A DNA stretch of 64,000 bases from Pseudomonas baltica (GCF_014235765.1 NZ_JACMYH010000001.1:124001-188000), one strand, 5' to 3'; numbered from the stretch's first letter, positions 1 through 7,473 are shown. Notes: a model not told the origin generated them from the sequence alone. Numbers and translations are program-made.

Positions 1-837
1 GTCTCGCCGCTTCCGTTCAGCACCATCCTTGTGGAAGGCCCCGTGACCACCTTCGCCGGTTGACGTATCCCACCCGGTAGGCACAGGTACACGAGAGCGG
101 CTCCGAGAAGCCTTGTCGGTACCGTGACCCCAGCCGACCCCGTTGGTCGTCACCGTGTTGCCAGGGCGGGTACGCTTGCCGCCTTCTGCATTAGCGAAGG
201 TGGTGCCATTAACGTAGGCCCCACCACGGTATCCATTGGCGTTTCCTTTGCCAGTGAGATTGGCAGGCTCTCTGATCGCGTTGCTGTCATAGTGGTACCG
301 ACGCGACTTACTGAGCAGGAACAGATATTCATGAGCCTTGGTGCAACGGTCGCGCGTCGACTCCGGCATAGGGTTGGGTTTATGCCAGATGATGTCCTGC
401 CGGAGATACCAGCCGTCGTCTTGCAAGGCGAAGGCGAGACGCCAAGGCATTCCCATCAGGTCTTTCGGTTTGTACTCGGCGTGCGTTGTTGCCTTGGATT
501 TCCGATGACTCGCCATGACCTGGCGCTGGCTGATAGTCGAAACACCGACTCCCATATCGTCCCGGCCATGAGCGCCCCAGCTACCAGCGTAGCTGTCGCC
601 CATATTCACCCAAATCGTTCCGTCAGCTCGGAGCACTCGGCGTACTTCGCGGAAAACCTCGACCAAGCGGGCAATGAATACGGCCGGCCTTTGTTCCAGG
701 CCGATTTGACCGTCGACACCGTAGTCGCGCAGGCGGTAATAGGGCGGGCTAGTCACGCAGGTGTGCACGCTCTCGTCCGGCAGCGTCCGCATCATACCGA
801 TGCAGTCACCGACCAGAATGCGATGCTGCTGGCTCAT
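1..837 (-). CDS. Phage DNA methyltransferase, beta class (C-terminus cut by window edge)
   Basis: The minus strand is open from an ATG at 837 to the window edge (279 codons), with GGAGA upstream as ribosome binding site. Residues 27-33 read VTSPPYY, the catalytic motif IV of N4-cytosine/N6-adenine methyltransferases. The FxGxG SAM-binding motif does not appear in the first 279 residues. This fits the beta class, in which motif IV comes first and the SAM site lies at the C-terminus, here beyond the edge. It probably modifies the prophage's own DNA, for example to escape host restriction. Target base and site cannot be read. It points the same way as the leftward early operon but is separated from it by plus-strand genes. 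Confidence 0.85.
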   Translation of the reverse strand, partial: MSQQHRILVGDCIGMMRTLPDESVHTCVTSPPYYRLRDYGVDGQIGLEQRPAVFIARLVEVFREVRRVLRADGTIWVNMGDSYAGSWGAHGRDDMGVGVSTISQRQVMASHRKSKATTHAEYKPKDLMGMPWRLAFALQDDGWYLRQDIIWHKPNPMPESTRDRCTKAHEYLFLLSKSRRYHYDSNAIREPANLTGKGNANGYRGGAYVNGTTFANAEGGKRTRPGNTVTTNGVGWGHGTDKASRSRSRVPVPTGWDTSTGEGGHGAFHKDGAERKRRD

Positions 838-950
838 GGTTATCTCCATTAATTATGTCGCCTATCGGAGTGGTGGCATTTGGGTAGTTTGTGTACGATT
901 AGGTGCAGTTCTGCTTAATGGCAGTCCTATTTACTAGCGCAGGGATGATC

Positions 951-2075
951 ATGTATTTCTATGTAGATGAGAGCGGGCAGACCGGCTTGAATTTGTTTGA
1001 CGAAAGTCAGCCAATCCTGTATTACGGAGTTCTCTCGTCCAGGCTCAATCTCGATATCTCTGCTAGGGCTAAAGTTGAAGCTATCAGGAAAAAACTTGGC
1101 GTCGATCGGCTGCACGCAGCCGAGTTGGGCGTCGGAAGGCTAACAGGCATTGTCGCGGGCTTGAAAGACATACAAAAAGAATGCGCCATCTCATTTGATA
1201 TTTATAAAATCAATAAGGTTGATCATGCGATCATCAGTTTCTTTGATCAAATATTCGATCAGGGATTGAATAAAGCAGTGCCCTGGTCAAGCTACTGGAC
1301 ACCTCTTAGATATGTTTTACTACTGAAGCTTGCGTATATTTTCGATAGGGATACAGCTCGAAAAGCTTGGGATGCGCGCATCCATAACAATGAAAATGAA
1401 GCTAACGAAATGCTGCGCGCTGTCATTGGTACGCTTCTGAACCGCGTTGAGTGGCTGCGAGATGCCAGAAGTAGAGAAATAATTGGAGATGCTCTTCGCT
1501 GGGCGCACAAGAATCCTGAAGAGATTCATTATAACGTTTATAGCAAAAAGGATGCTCTTCAGATATCTCCTAACCTAATTGGCTTCCAGTCAGTTCTTCA
1601 TGGCATTGCGTCTCGGCTTCAAAAGATGGGTGGCGGGGCATCTAGTATAATCGTTGATCGGCAATCTCAGTTTAATAAGGCGCAGGAGTGGATTACAAGC
1701 GTATTCCAGAAAGCCCGTGACGTCCCTATGGAGATCGGGCCTGGGTTACCGGTAGCAGATATGAAACATATGCCGGATATTCCGATAAGCTGTACAGCGG
1801 GTACAGATAGCGTTGGATTAGAACTTGTCGACATCTATTTGTGGGCGTTCAAGCGCCTTTTCGAAAACAAGGAGCTAAGTGGGCCATTGTTCGATCTTGT
1901 TAAAAAGCAGTTTTCACTTGGCTATACCGATGAGGTAAGTTTGTCTGGTATCTCAAATAGATGGGAGCCGATTTTCGCAAAAATGCCCGAGCCGACATCT
2001 GAGGAGATGGCGCGTGGTCGTGAGTTACATAGTCTGCAAGAGGAACGCCGCAAGCAGCACATTGTAGACCTTTAG
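951..2075 (+). CDS. DUF3800 domain protein, accessory gene
   Basis: The 374-residue protein opens with MYFYVDESG, the acidic N-terminal signature of DUF3800, a family related to RNase H-fold nucleases. A further conserved acidic stretch is ELVDIYLWAF near the C-terminus. An open frame begins at 903, but AGGG at 941-944 places the ribosome site 6 bases before the ATG at 951, so that start is preferred. It stands alone on the plus strand between leftward genes, and its base composition is visibly more AT-rich than its neighbours. Both fit a moron acquired by transfer. A nuclease or defence role is inferred only from family and context; no function is established. Confidence 0.75.
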   Translation: MYFYVDESGQTGLNLFDESQPILYYGVLSSRLNLDISARAKVEAIRKKLGVDRLHAAELGVGRLTGIVAGLKDIQKECAISFDIYKINKVDHAIISFFDQIFDQGLNKAVPWSSYWTPLRYVLLLKLAYIFDRDTARKAWDARIHNNENEANEMLRAVIGTLLNRVEWLRDARSREIIGDALRWAHKNPEEIHYNVYSKKDALQISPNLIGFQSVLHGIASRLQKMGGGASSIIVDRQSQFNKAQEWITSVFQKARDVPMEIGPGLPVADMKHMPDIPISCTAGTDSVGLELVDIYLWAFKRLFENKELSGPLFDLVKKQFSLGYTDEVSLSGISNRWEPIFAKMPEPTSEEMARGRELHSLQEERRKQHIVDL

Positions 2076-2114
2076 ATGCTTTGAATGGTGTATAGCCCCA
2101 CCTCAGGAGTGCTG

Positions 2115-2210
2115 TTGGCTCCGGCGCCGAAGCTGACCATTATTGGCATGGCAATCTCCATTGCAGGCGCCGCCCTCCGTATCCGGAAGGAAGCAATACT
2201 GCTTGAATGA
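2115..2210 (+). other. Possible 31-residue membrane peptide or gene remnant
   Basis: A TTG at 2115 follows AGGAG (2105-2109) by 5 bases. The frame encodes a short peptide with one hydrophobic stretch (LTIIGMAISIAGAA) and ends at 2210. An ATG at 2207 overlaps its stop and opens a 20-codon frame ending at 2269, which in turn overlaps the TTG of the next ORF. The chain may be translational coupling, or debris of a decayed gene. No family is recognised. Confidence 0.2.
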
Positions 2211-2265
2211 GTTTTTCGTTCTGGATGTCACAGGCATGGACGCATAGAAAAATCAGGGAAAGCTC

Positions 2266-2454
2266 TTGATCTACAACGGGCATACAGTGAGGGCTTTCGC
2301 TCCCTGGACGAGTGGATCTGGTGAATCGCATCCGCTGCGCATCATCAATTTGGTTGTTGGTATGAAGACCAAGGTTATCTATGGGCCTTGGGAGTCCAAT
2401 GAGGCTGCCGTCGAGGCCGTGCTAAAAGCAGCCAGCGAAATTCTCGACGCCTGA
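2266..2454 (+). CDS. Small hypothetical protein (62 residues)
   Basis: The frame starts at TTG 2266 with AGGGA about 8 bases upstream. The C-terminal half, SNEAAVEAVLKAASEIL, looks like an amphipathic helix. There is a loose resemblance to the 92-residue protein encoded just downstream: an NG-rich strand early (YNGHTVRAF against HNGINIRIL) and a W-P/S-N-x-A-helix pattern late. The two could be divergent copies, but this is only an eye alignment. It may also be the tail of a longer broken gene, since the TTG start is weak. Confidence 0.35.
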   Translation: MIYNGHTVRAFAPWTSGSGESHPLRIINLVVGMKTKVIYGPWESNEAAVEAVLKAASEILDA

Positions 2455-2561
2455 CATCACGCTTTGCCCCCTTACTCAGATATCTCGGTGAGTGGCAAAT
2501 AGGGGTTGGTTTGGGGTATAGATGGTGGCCGGCATTGGGCCGGCGTGAGGAGCAGTACAGA

Positions 2562-2840
2562 ATGACCGAAATCAAACTAGCAGTTGATTCGCAGCGCTGG
2601 ATTCGCCATACCCATAACGGAATAAATATCCGAATTCTGCCCGAGGGTAATGAGGGCGGATCCGCACCTACTGGCGCGAAGATTATTGCTGAGGGATCGA
2701 CCGATCGGGTGACTTGGCGCCCGTTGGAAGCCAGTAACTACGCTGATGCTATCGACGAAGCCAAGGATTACGCTAATCAGTGGGTCGATCAAGGTATGCC
2801 CAGTAGCGGGACCTTCAAGCCAATTGATTTGGCGGAATAA
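2562..2840 (+). CDS. Hypothetical phage protein (92 residues)
   Basis: ATG 2562 is preceded by GAGGAG at 2547-2552, a strong ribosome site. The longer frame beginning at 2511 therefore looks like untranslated leader. The product is small and soluble, with no signal or membrane segment. It has a beta-rich N-terminus and a helical segment (YADAIDEAKDYANQWV) near the end. It converges with the leftward early operon, ending 3 bases before the stop of the LexA-like gene. No family recognised. Confidence 0.6.
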   Translation: MTEIKLAVDSQRWIRHTHNGINIRILPEGNEGGSAPTGAKIIAEGSTDRVTWRPLEASNYADAIDEAKDYANQWVDQGMPSSGTFKPIDLAE

Positions 2841-2842
2841 CC

Positions 2843-3091
2843 TCATCCCCCGGATCCTGCTGAATCATCAGCGTGCTCTACCGGACGTATGCTGCGGGCG
2901 ATGCCCGGCGTCTTGGTGATCAGGTTAAACTTGACCAAGGCGCCCAGGCGCTCGGCGATGCAGTTGGGACGCACCTTCGCAGTCTCGGCTAGCTCGGCCA
3001 GCGTGGGCGAATAACCGTGCTTCTCGACGTACTGGCGGATGTGCTCCAGCGTTTCGAGCTGGGGCTTGCTGGGATTTTTACTGGCTGGCAT
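2843..3091 (-). CDS. LexA-type winged-helix DNA-binding protein
   Basis: The 82-residue protein resembles only the N-terminal winged helix of LexA: QLETLEHIRQYVEKHGYSPT followed by a recognition helix around RPNCIAERLGALV. There is no S24 protease domain, so it could bind DNA but not cleave itself. CGGAGG 5 bases upstream selects ATG 3091 over an in-frame start at 3112. It is the last gene of the leftward early operon and overlaps the preceding gene. It is probably a small early regulator; its target is unknown. Confidence 0.7.
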   Translation of the reverse strand: MPASKNPSKPQLETLEHIRQYVEKHGYSPTLAELAETAKVRPNCIAERLGALVKFNLITKTPGIARSIRPVEHADDSAGSGG

Positions 3092-3398
3092 CGATGCCTC
3101 CGGATTCTGCAAACTCGCGAAGCTGACGCGCGTGTTTTGGTTTGATTTGAAACGATGACGCGTCAGGGCGCTTGAGCATGGATTCGACCAGGTCAGCCGA
3201 CGCGGTCGACAGGTTCAGGGCCAGGGTCTGGAACAGCTCTTCGAACTGCTCGAATCCGTGGTCTACCATCAGCTGCGCCAAGCGAGCCTCGACACCGGTC
3301 GCCACGTCAATGCTGATCTGCTTCACGCCCAGCGCCTCGGACTTCATCTTTTGGCGCTCGCGGTATTCCTTCGAAGCCTGCGCGGCTGACTTCGCCAT
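3078..3398 (-). CDS. Hypothetical phage early protein (106 residues)
   Basis: A basic N-terminus (MAKSAAQASKEYRERQKMK) is followed by a predicted helical body with repeated ExxFQTLALNLS-like amphipathic segments. No enzymatic motif is seen. It overlaps the LexA-like gene downstream by 14 bases, so the two are likely co-translated in the leftward operon. Similar short proteins are common in Pseudomonas temperate phages. Function not assignable. Confidence 0.65.
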   Translation of the reverse strand: MAKSAAQASKEYRERQKMKSEALGVKQISIDVATGVEARLAQLMVDHGFEQFEELFQTLALNLSTASADLVESMLKRPDASSFQIKPKHARQLREFAESGGIDASQ

Positions 3399-3485
3399 CG
3401 GTGACCCCTTTCTTGATGCCTGATGCTGGTAGAGCGAGCCAGGCGTGCCGGCGGCGCTGGTGCACGCGGCGGTTTATCGTTCTCT

Positions 3486-3800
3486 TCAAAGCCGATGCCC
3501 GATCGCGATACCGTTCTCGCAAGCCATCAGCCTGATGCGTTTGTCGCAGGTGCCCATGGCTTCTGCTGCCTCCCTGACGCTGTAACCCTGTTCGGCCAGG
3601 TAGCGCAGGGTCGGTGCGTCCTTGTCGCGCTCGGTGCGCAGCTTGGCATGGTGGGTGGCCATGGACTTTCCGCCGATGAGTTCACCTGATACCCCGGTGG
3701 GCACTACCTCAACCGACTTGCCGCCGGCGAAGAACTGGTCGATCTGGCTCGACAGTCGCTCGATGCTGAGCTGCCGAGGATCCTGCTGGGGCCCGATCAC
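3486..3800 (-). CDS. Hypothetical phage protein with helix-turn-helix-like segment
   Basis: The 104-residue product has an N-terminal helical part and, from about residue 68, a stretch YSVREAAEAMGTCDKRIRLM that resembles a helix-turn-helix. Its ATG overlaps the stop of the upstream gene (3797-3800), showing operon coupling. It is probably a DNA-binding accessory factor of the early operon, but no specific family is recognised. Confidence 0.6.
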   Translation of the reverse strand: MIGPQQDPRQLSIERLSSQIDQFFAGGKSVEVVPTGVSGELIGGKSMATHHAKLRTERDKDAPTLRYLAEQGYSVREAAEAMGTCDKRIRLMACENGIAIGHRL

Positions 3801-4075
3801 TGCACACCAGCCATGGCCGCCTTGGCGTCTGCCCGGGCTTCCAGTTCTTGGGCGAAGTTCACCGCGGCTTTGTAGGCGAAGCGGAAGCCCCGCACGCGCC
3901 CGGTGGCCAGCTCAACGATGTGGTAGGCCTTCTCGCCCTTGGTGACCACTTGGTAGCGGATCTTCTGCACGGGCGCCTCTTGCCCGATCAGGGCGTACAT
4001 CTGGTGGGTAGCGAGGTTCATGCGAGCGCGCAGGGCCTGAAGGCCTTCGTTGCGCTCCTGGATACGTGGGTGCAT
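3797..4075 (-). CDS. Hypothetical phage early protein (92 residues)
   Basis: AAGGAG lies 5 bases before ATG 4075, so this start is preferred over one at 4099. The C-terminal half contains KGEKAYHIVELATGRVRGF, a short beta-rich element, followed by an alpha-helix (AYKAAVNFAQELEAR). It lies just downstream of a hairpin terminator (4148-4170) in the leftward operon, so its expression may depend on read-through. Function unknown. Confidence 0.6.
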   Translation of the reverse strand: MHPRIQERNEGLQALRARMNLATHQMYALIGQEAPVQKIRYQVVTKGEKAYHIVELATGRVRGFRFAYKAAVNFAQELEARADAKAAMAGVQ

Positions 4076-4147
4076 GTCTTTCTCCTTGTCTGAAGGCATT
4101 GGTCAGGACCCTGGGGCAGGGTGCTGGCTCATATCGACGGCCAAAGA

Positions 4148-4170
4148 AAAGCCCGGACATGCCGGGCTTT
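4148..4170 (-). terminator. Hairpin terminator inside the leftward early operon
   Basis: A 9-bp perfect stem (AAAGCCCGG/CCGGGCTTT) closes a 5-base loop. Read leftward it is followed by TTTTCTTT, so it should work on the minus strand. Its place between early genes suggests control by antitermination, as in lambda pL transcripts; that part is inference. Confidence 0.6.
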
Positions 4171-4293
4171 GCGCTCAAGTGGTACCACCCTACGAGAGCG
4201 TTGCGTGCTGCCCTGGGCGGGCGCTGGTCTATGGCTTCATGGTTCAACCCTCCATCCGTACGCCGCTGTGAATTGGCAGCGGCACCAACAGGT

Positions 4294-4548
4294 TCATTTG
4301 GAGCTTCCTGCCGCCAGCAGAAGCGATGTCACGTGAATGGCCAACAGGATCGTTGTGGTAGCGATCCGCAAAAGACTCGACGCGAACTGAGCAATAGGAA
4401 GGGCTCGTGAGGTGTCGATCTGCCTATTGGCTACAAGGTCCGCCACTCGCTTAGATCGCATATGCGTAGCCCTCTGTCCGGCGCGCAACTCGCATCTCTG
4501 CAACTCGGCGATCCGGCGCGCGGCGGTCGCGGCGGATTGACTGATCAT
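4294..4548 (-). CDS. Possible small membrane protein overlapping the LuxR-type gene
   Basis: An 84-residue frame starts at ATG 4548 with a weak ribosome site and overlaps the 3' end of the HTH gene by about 98 bases in another frame. Its N-terminal part is a charged amphipathic helix (ISQSAATAARRIAELQR). Its end has a hydrophobic stretch (ATTTILLAIHVTSLLLAAG) that could cross the membrane. It could be a real out-of-frame gene or chance; the sequence alone does not decide. Confidence 0.3.
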   Translation of the reverse strand: MISQSAATAARRIAELQRCELRAGQRATHMRSKRVADLVANRQIDTSRALPIAQFASSLLRIATTTILLAIHVTSLLLAAGSSK

Positions 4549-4831
4549 CGACCACCGCGTGCATCGCGATGAGAGCTGCCAGCACAAAGCACAAAGGCGA
4601 GATGATCTGACGCTTCATCGCCTCGGCCACCAGCGCGGCCCGGCGGTGCACGCCGAGTTTGAACATGGCCACGTCCAGGCGCTTCTTCACCGTGCCCGGC
4701 GAGATGCCGAACACCTTGGCGATTTCCTTCGCCGTCATGCCAGCAGCGACGGACATGCAGTACTGCAGTTCTTTCGGCGCAAGGCCGCGCCCGAGATGGC
4801 CTTTCCATTCGCCGCTGATAATGGTGTCCAT
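4451..4831 (-). CDS. LuxR/GerE-type helix-turn-helix protein
   Basis: Residues 18-65 form a LuxR-type DNA-binding domain, with LAPKELQYCMSVAAGMTAKE, a recognition helix SPGTVKKRLDVAM and the usual LGVHRRAALV end. No receiver or autoinducer domain is attached. After the HTH there is a hydrophobic stretch (LCFVLAALIAMHAVV) and then an Arg-rich tail of low complexity, which may be read past the natural end of the domain. It is a member of the leftward early operon and probably a phage transcription regulator. Confidence 0.7.
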   Translation of the reverse strand: MDTIISGEWKGHLGRGLAPKELQYCMSVAAGMTAKEIAKVFGISPGTVKKRLDVAMFKLGVHRRAALVAEAMKRQIISPLCFVLAALIAMHAVVDDQSIRRDRRAPDRRVAEMRVARRTEGYAYAI

Positions 4832-4900
4832 GCTGATGCCTCTGATGTGGCTGGGCCTGGGCGGTGCACGCCGCGGCGATTTGTTGGCTGGGAAGTGGTG

Positions 4901-5116
4901 TTATGAGCGGATGCTGCGAATCAGCTGGCGCGCAAGTCCATGAGCATGTGCGGCATCAGCCAGCGACATCTCCGCGTACTTGTGGTCACGCCGATCCCTG
5001 AACCGCCTTGCGTCCTCGATATGGCCGTGGGCCAGATTGAAACAATGCCGAACCGCAGACCGTGGCCAAGCGTGGCTTGAACCGCGCCGCGGTTGTTGCT
5101 CCGTACGCTCGGCCAT
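4901..5116 (-). CDS. Hypothetical phage early protein (71 residues)
   Basis: AAAGGAGG lies 9 bases before ATG 5116, a strong ribosome site. The protein is basic and His-rich (HGHIEDARRFRDRRDHKYAE), with a helical end (SLADAAHAHGLARQLIRSI). No family is recognised. It is co-oriented with its neighbours and spaced 65-70 bases from them. Confidence 0.6.
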   Translation of the reverse strand: MAERTEQQPRRGSSHAWPRSAVRHCFNLAHGHIEDARRFRDRRDHKYAEMSLADAAHAHGLARQLIRSIRS

Positions 5117-5180
5117 GGTGCCGTCCTCCTTTGGTTGATTTCCCGTCTGGCCCTGTCGCCAAGGCCAGCCAGTGAAATCG

Positions 5181-5366
5181 TCAGGCAGCAGCTTTGCAGT
5201 CGGCCGCTGTCATCCGCTGCCCGTCCCTCAGCTCGACTACGTGCACGCCATTGGTATAGCCGCGCTCTGCGTTGAGCCGGTTCGCCTCGCGGATGCAGAC
5301 GGCCAGGTCGGCGTCGATAAGCACCTGCAGCTCTCCGTGCAGGTTTATGCGAAGTACTTTGTTCAT
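5181..5366 (-). CDS. Hypothetical phage early protein (61 residues)
   Basis: GGAGA precedes ATG 5366 by a normal spacing. The product starts with a beta-like segment (VLRINLHGELQVLID), then a helix and a second strand (GVHVVELRDGQRM). It is small, soluble and without known motif. It is the second gene of the leftward operon. Confidence 0.6.
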   Translation of the reverse strand: MNKVLRINLHGELQVLIDADLAVCIREANRLNAERGYTNGVHVVELRDGQRMTAADCKAAA

Positions 5367-5427
5367 GCTGTTCTCCGTCGTATTTCCAAAACGCCCGGTC
5401 GTCCAGGCGCTTCAGTAAATCGTCCGG

Positions 5428-5649
5428 TCAAGCAGCTCGAGCTAGTTCCGCCCGGGCCAGTAGCTCAGCTACAGCCTCGGCCGGGGTGCAGCTATCGGCG
5501 TAGAGGTCATGCAAATCGCTTTCTTCGTGCGAACCCAGCGCGACGTGCTGGCCGAGCAGTTGGGATGCCTTATCTATCCAGCGGTAGTAGGCGCGCTCTT
5601 CAGCGTCTTCGCGGCATTCGTCAGCCGCCATGGTTGCCATGTTGAACAT
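5428..5649 (-). CDS. Hypothetical acidic phage early protein (73 residues)
   Basis: GGAGGG lies 8-9 bases before ATG 5649. The product is acidic (ADECREDAEERAYYRWIDKA) and helical. It is the first strongly supported gene downstream of the leftward operators at 6023-6062, a place where lambda-like phages carry early regulators such as N. No N-like arginine-rich motif is visible, so no role is proposed. Confidence 0.6.
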   Translation of the reverse strand: MFNMATMAADECREDAEERAYYRWIDKASQLLGQHVALGSHEESDLHDLYADSCTPAEAVAELLARAELARAA

Positions 5650-5728
5650 TGCAGTGCCCTCCGGGCGGTTGATTTTCCGGATGCCCCTCGCGAGAAGGGC
5701 ACCGAGAAAATCTGGTGATGCAGTCGCT

Positions 5729-5893
5729 TCAAGCGCCTATAGATGCCCTTTTAGCTGGACCTTTCAGGGAGACGTTTTGAAGTGCGCCCCTTGGCTTCGC
5801 TTGCGTGGCCGAACCTGTGTTGCTGGTCAGCTGACGATCACTTGGCTTCGAGTCGGCGGGTTCTCCCGCAATATCCAGTTCCAGAGCTGGCAT
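5729..5893 (-). CDS. Possible leader-region ORF after the leftward promoter
   Basis: The minus strand is open from 6016 to a stop at 5729 and reads like protein (RIGPLFTTAKILATDYPFTG, then CEQQTVDPMPALELDIAGEP), but the first ATG is at 5893. That ATG has no clear ribosome site. The frame begins right after the operator pair, so a longer product would need a non-standard start. It may be a short early gene, a decayed gene, or constrained leader RNA. Confidence 0.35.
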   Translation of the reverse strand: MPALELDIAGEPADSKPSDRQLTSNTGSATQAKPRGALQNVSLKGPAKRASIGA

Positions 5894-6022
5894 GGGATCG
5901 ACTGTTTGTTGCTCGCACTTACCTGTGAAGGGGTAGTCGGTCGCGAGGATCTTGGCGGTGGTAAAGAGCGGACCGATCCGCTGAGCGCCTCGTGAGGGGC
6001 TGTTGCGTCTCGATGCCTAAAG

Positions 6023-6062
6023 ATACCTCAGGGTAAATGTTTAGGTCAATACCTATAGGTAA
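6023..6062. promoter_or_regulatory. Left operator pair of the prophage repressor
   Basis: Two 14-base sites, ATACCTCAGGGTAA (6023-6036) and ATACCTATAGGTAA (6049-6062), are 26 bases apart centre to centre. They match the sites found between cI and the Cro-like gene (consensus TTACCYATRGGTAA). Their position upstream of the leftward early operon parallels lambda OL. Binding is inferred from this shared pattern. Confidence 0.75.
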
Positions 6063-6224
6063 ATTAACTAGTTTTGGCATCGGGACTTCGATGGACGGCA
6101 TGCTTCATCACAGGACGAATCTGCTAACGGTAAGCCTACTTTTTGGCTGATTGTCTTGACCCAAGTATGATCGGGAAAAGAGCCGCTCCTGCCGGCCGCT
6201 TACGACACCAGCAAAGGATTGAGC

Positions 6225-6641
6225 ATGCGCCCACTTTTCGTAGTTTTTTTTCTGCTTCCCTTGGGCGCGCATGCGCAGGTGTATAAGTGCACCGACAACT
6301 CTGGCCGCGTCGCGTTTTCTGATCAGCCGTGCTCGGCTGAACACTCGGGAGGCCCGGTAGAGCTGAAAACGAGGCTTCCTGCCAGGGATCGAGGCCAAGT
6401 GATTCAGAGTCACTCAGGCGACGGCCTGGAGCGCTCACTTTATGGCCAGATTCCTGCACTTGAAAGACAGGCACAGCAAGCTATCGATTCAGGCGATCCG
6501 GCACAGGCCAAGCTAGGTGAAGAGCTGATGTGGAGAGCTCACCAGCAGAGAGAAGCAATCAAACGAGTCGAATCGGCAAAGGCGCAGCAGGCTGAGACCA
6601 ACCGGAAGTATGAGCGCGCGCTGCGCGAAATTGGGCGATAG
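6225..6641 (+). CDS. DUF4124 domain secreted or periplasmic protein
   Basis: The 138-residue protein starts at ATG 6225 (AAGGA about 8 bases upstream). It has a signal peptide MRPLFVVFFLLPLGAHA with cleavage after AHA. The mature start VYKCTDNSGRVAFSDQPC is the DUF4124 signature. The rest is a charged, likely coiled-coil segment rich in Q, A and E. It acts outside the cytoplasm, but its role is unknown. It sits between the left operators and the cI operon on the opposite strand. It may be a lysogenic-conversion gene, since such proteins are otherwise chromosomal in gammaproteobacteria. Confidence 0.7.
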   Translation: MRPLFVVFFLLPLGAHAQVYKCTDNSGRVAFSDQPCSAEHSGGPVELKTRLPARDRGQVIQSHSGDGLERSLYGQIPALERQAQQAIDSGDPAQAKLGEELMWRAHQQREAIKRVESAKAQQAETNRKYERALREIGR

Positions 6642-6951
6642 CCGTCCGGATGTTCAACCCTGCGCGTAGGTTCGTTGCCTGCAATGAGGGTGTGTTTTGG
6701 TTATGGTTGGTACCTCCCCAAGTTCAGGGGCTCCAGCCATGGCCTGCTGTAGGAATGATGAGGGCGGAAAGCGGAAGCGAGAAGCCAGGCGCTGAGCTGG
6801 CCGGGCTGAGGCTGGCGCGGATCGGGGATTGGGCCTTCCTGACGTGCCTAAAAAAATCGCTCAGTGGCGGGCTATGGTGTCAGGCGGGGAGGGCGGAAAC
6901 GAAAAGCCCGGCGCTGGGCCGGGCTGTGCGCGGCCCCCAGGGTCAAGCTGC
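6642..6951. other. Intergenic stretch with the terminator of the cI-side operon
   Basis: No convincing gene is seen on either strand. The only recognised element is the minus-strand hairpin at 6905-6925. A second AGCTGGCCGGGCT-like stretch near 6795 resembles it without forming a clean stem. Confidence 0.4.
6905..6925 (-). terminator. Terminator after the protease/PIN pair
   Basis: A 7-bp stem (AGCCCGG/CCGGGCT) closes a 7-base loop. On the minus strand it is followed by TTTTCGTTT. It lies just past the stop of the PIN gene and would end the leftward transcript that begins at cI. Confidence 0.6.
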
Positions 6952-7473
6952 TCATTTTCTCGAGAAGCAGAAATCCTTGCTGGAATTTTCGCTCAATACG
7001 TCGTAGACGAAGTGCGTCTTAACTCCAAATGCCCGTGCCGCATCAGGTATCTGAATTTTGTTTTTTCTGTCAGGGTTGCTCAGCTCGTGCGTTATTATTT
7101 CGTAGCCGTGGGCCATCGCGACTGCGATAAGAAACGCATCTGCAATGTCACTACGGGCAAACTCTTTTTTTGCAGCGTCCTTGAAATGGGTGTTCTCAGC
7201 GGTCCACTGCATTACCTCTCTGTATTTAATGATAACGCGAGCATCTGTGTCGTCAGGTACGAAGAAAGTATCCGGCAATTCAGATATCCATAATTTTACT
7301 GGATCATCGTCCCTTCCCTTAGTTAGCTCTTTTTTCACCTTCTGAATAGAGCAAACCATGCCGTCGCCATGAGCCTGTTTAACCCAGCTCCAAAAATGGC
7401 TGCAGAATTCAAACCTATAATGAAGATTCTTAGCCTGCAAAAATATATTCGAATCGATTAAGTATTTATGCAT
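6952..7473 (-). CDS. DUF4411-type PIN-domain protein, predicted toxin
   Basis: The 173-residue protein starts MHKYLIDSNIFLQAKN, giving the first PIN aspartate (D7). Further candidate acidic residues are E49, D109 and D112 in ARSDIADAFLIAVA, with the usual EIITHE strand after them. PIN domains of this kind are metal-dependent RNases, and DUF4411 is one of the PIN-like families. ATG 7473 overlaps the stop of the upstream metallopeptidase gene by 8 bases, so the two are coupled. A longer frame from 7545 lies inside that gene and is unlikely. Paired COG2856/PIN genes have been proposed as toxin-antitoxin systems; the pairing is seen here, the activity is inferred. Confidence 0.8.
   Translation of the reverse strand: MHKYLIDSNIFLQAKNLHYRFEFCSHFWSWVKQAHGDGMVCSIQKVKKELTKGRDDDPVKLWISELPDTFFVPDDTDARVIIKYREVMQWTAENTHFKDAAKKEFARSDIADAFLIAVAMAHGYEIITHELSNPDRKNKIQIPDAARAFGVKTHFVYDVLSENSSKDFCFSRK

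Noticed and set aside
5919..6101. Minus-strand 60-codon frame spanning the left operators
   Set aside because: It would place coding sequence across both operators and the promoter and has no clear ribosome site.
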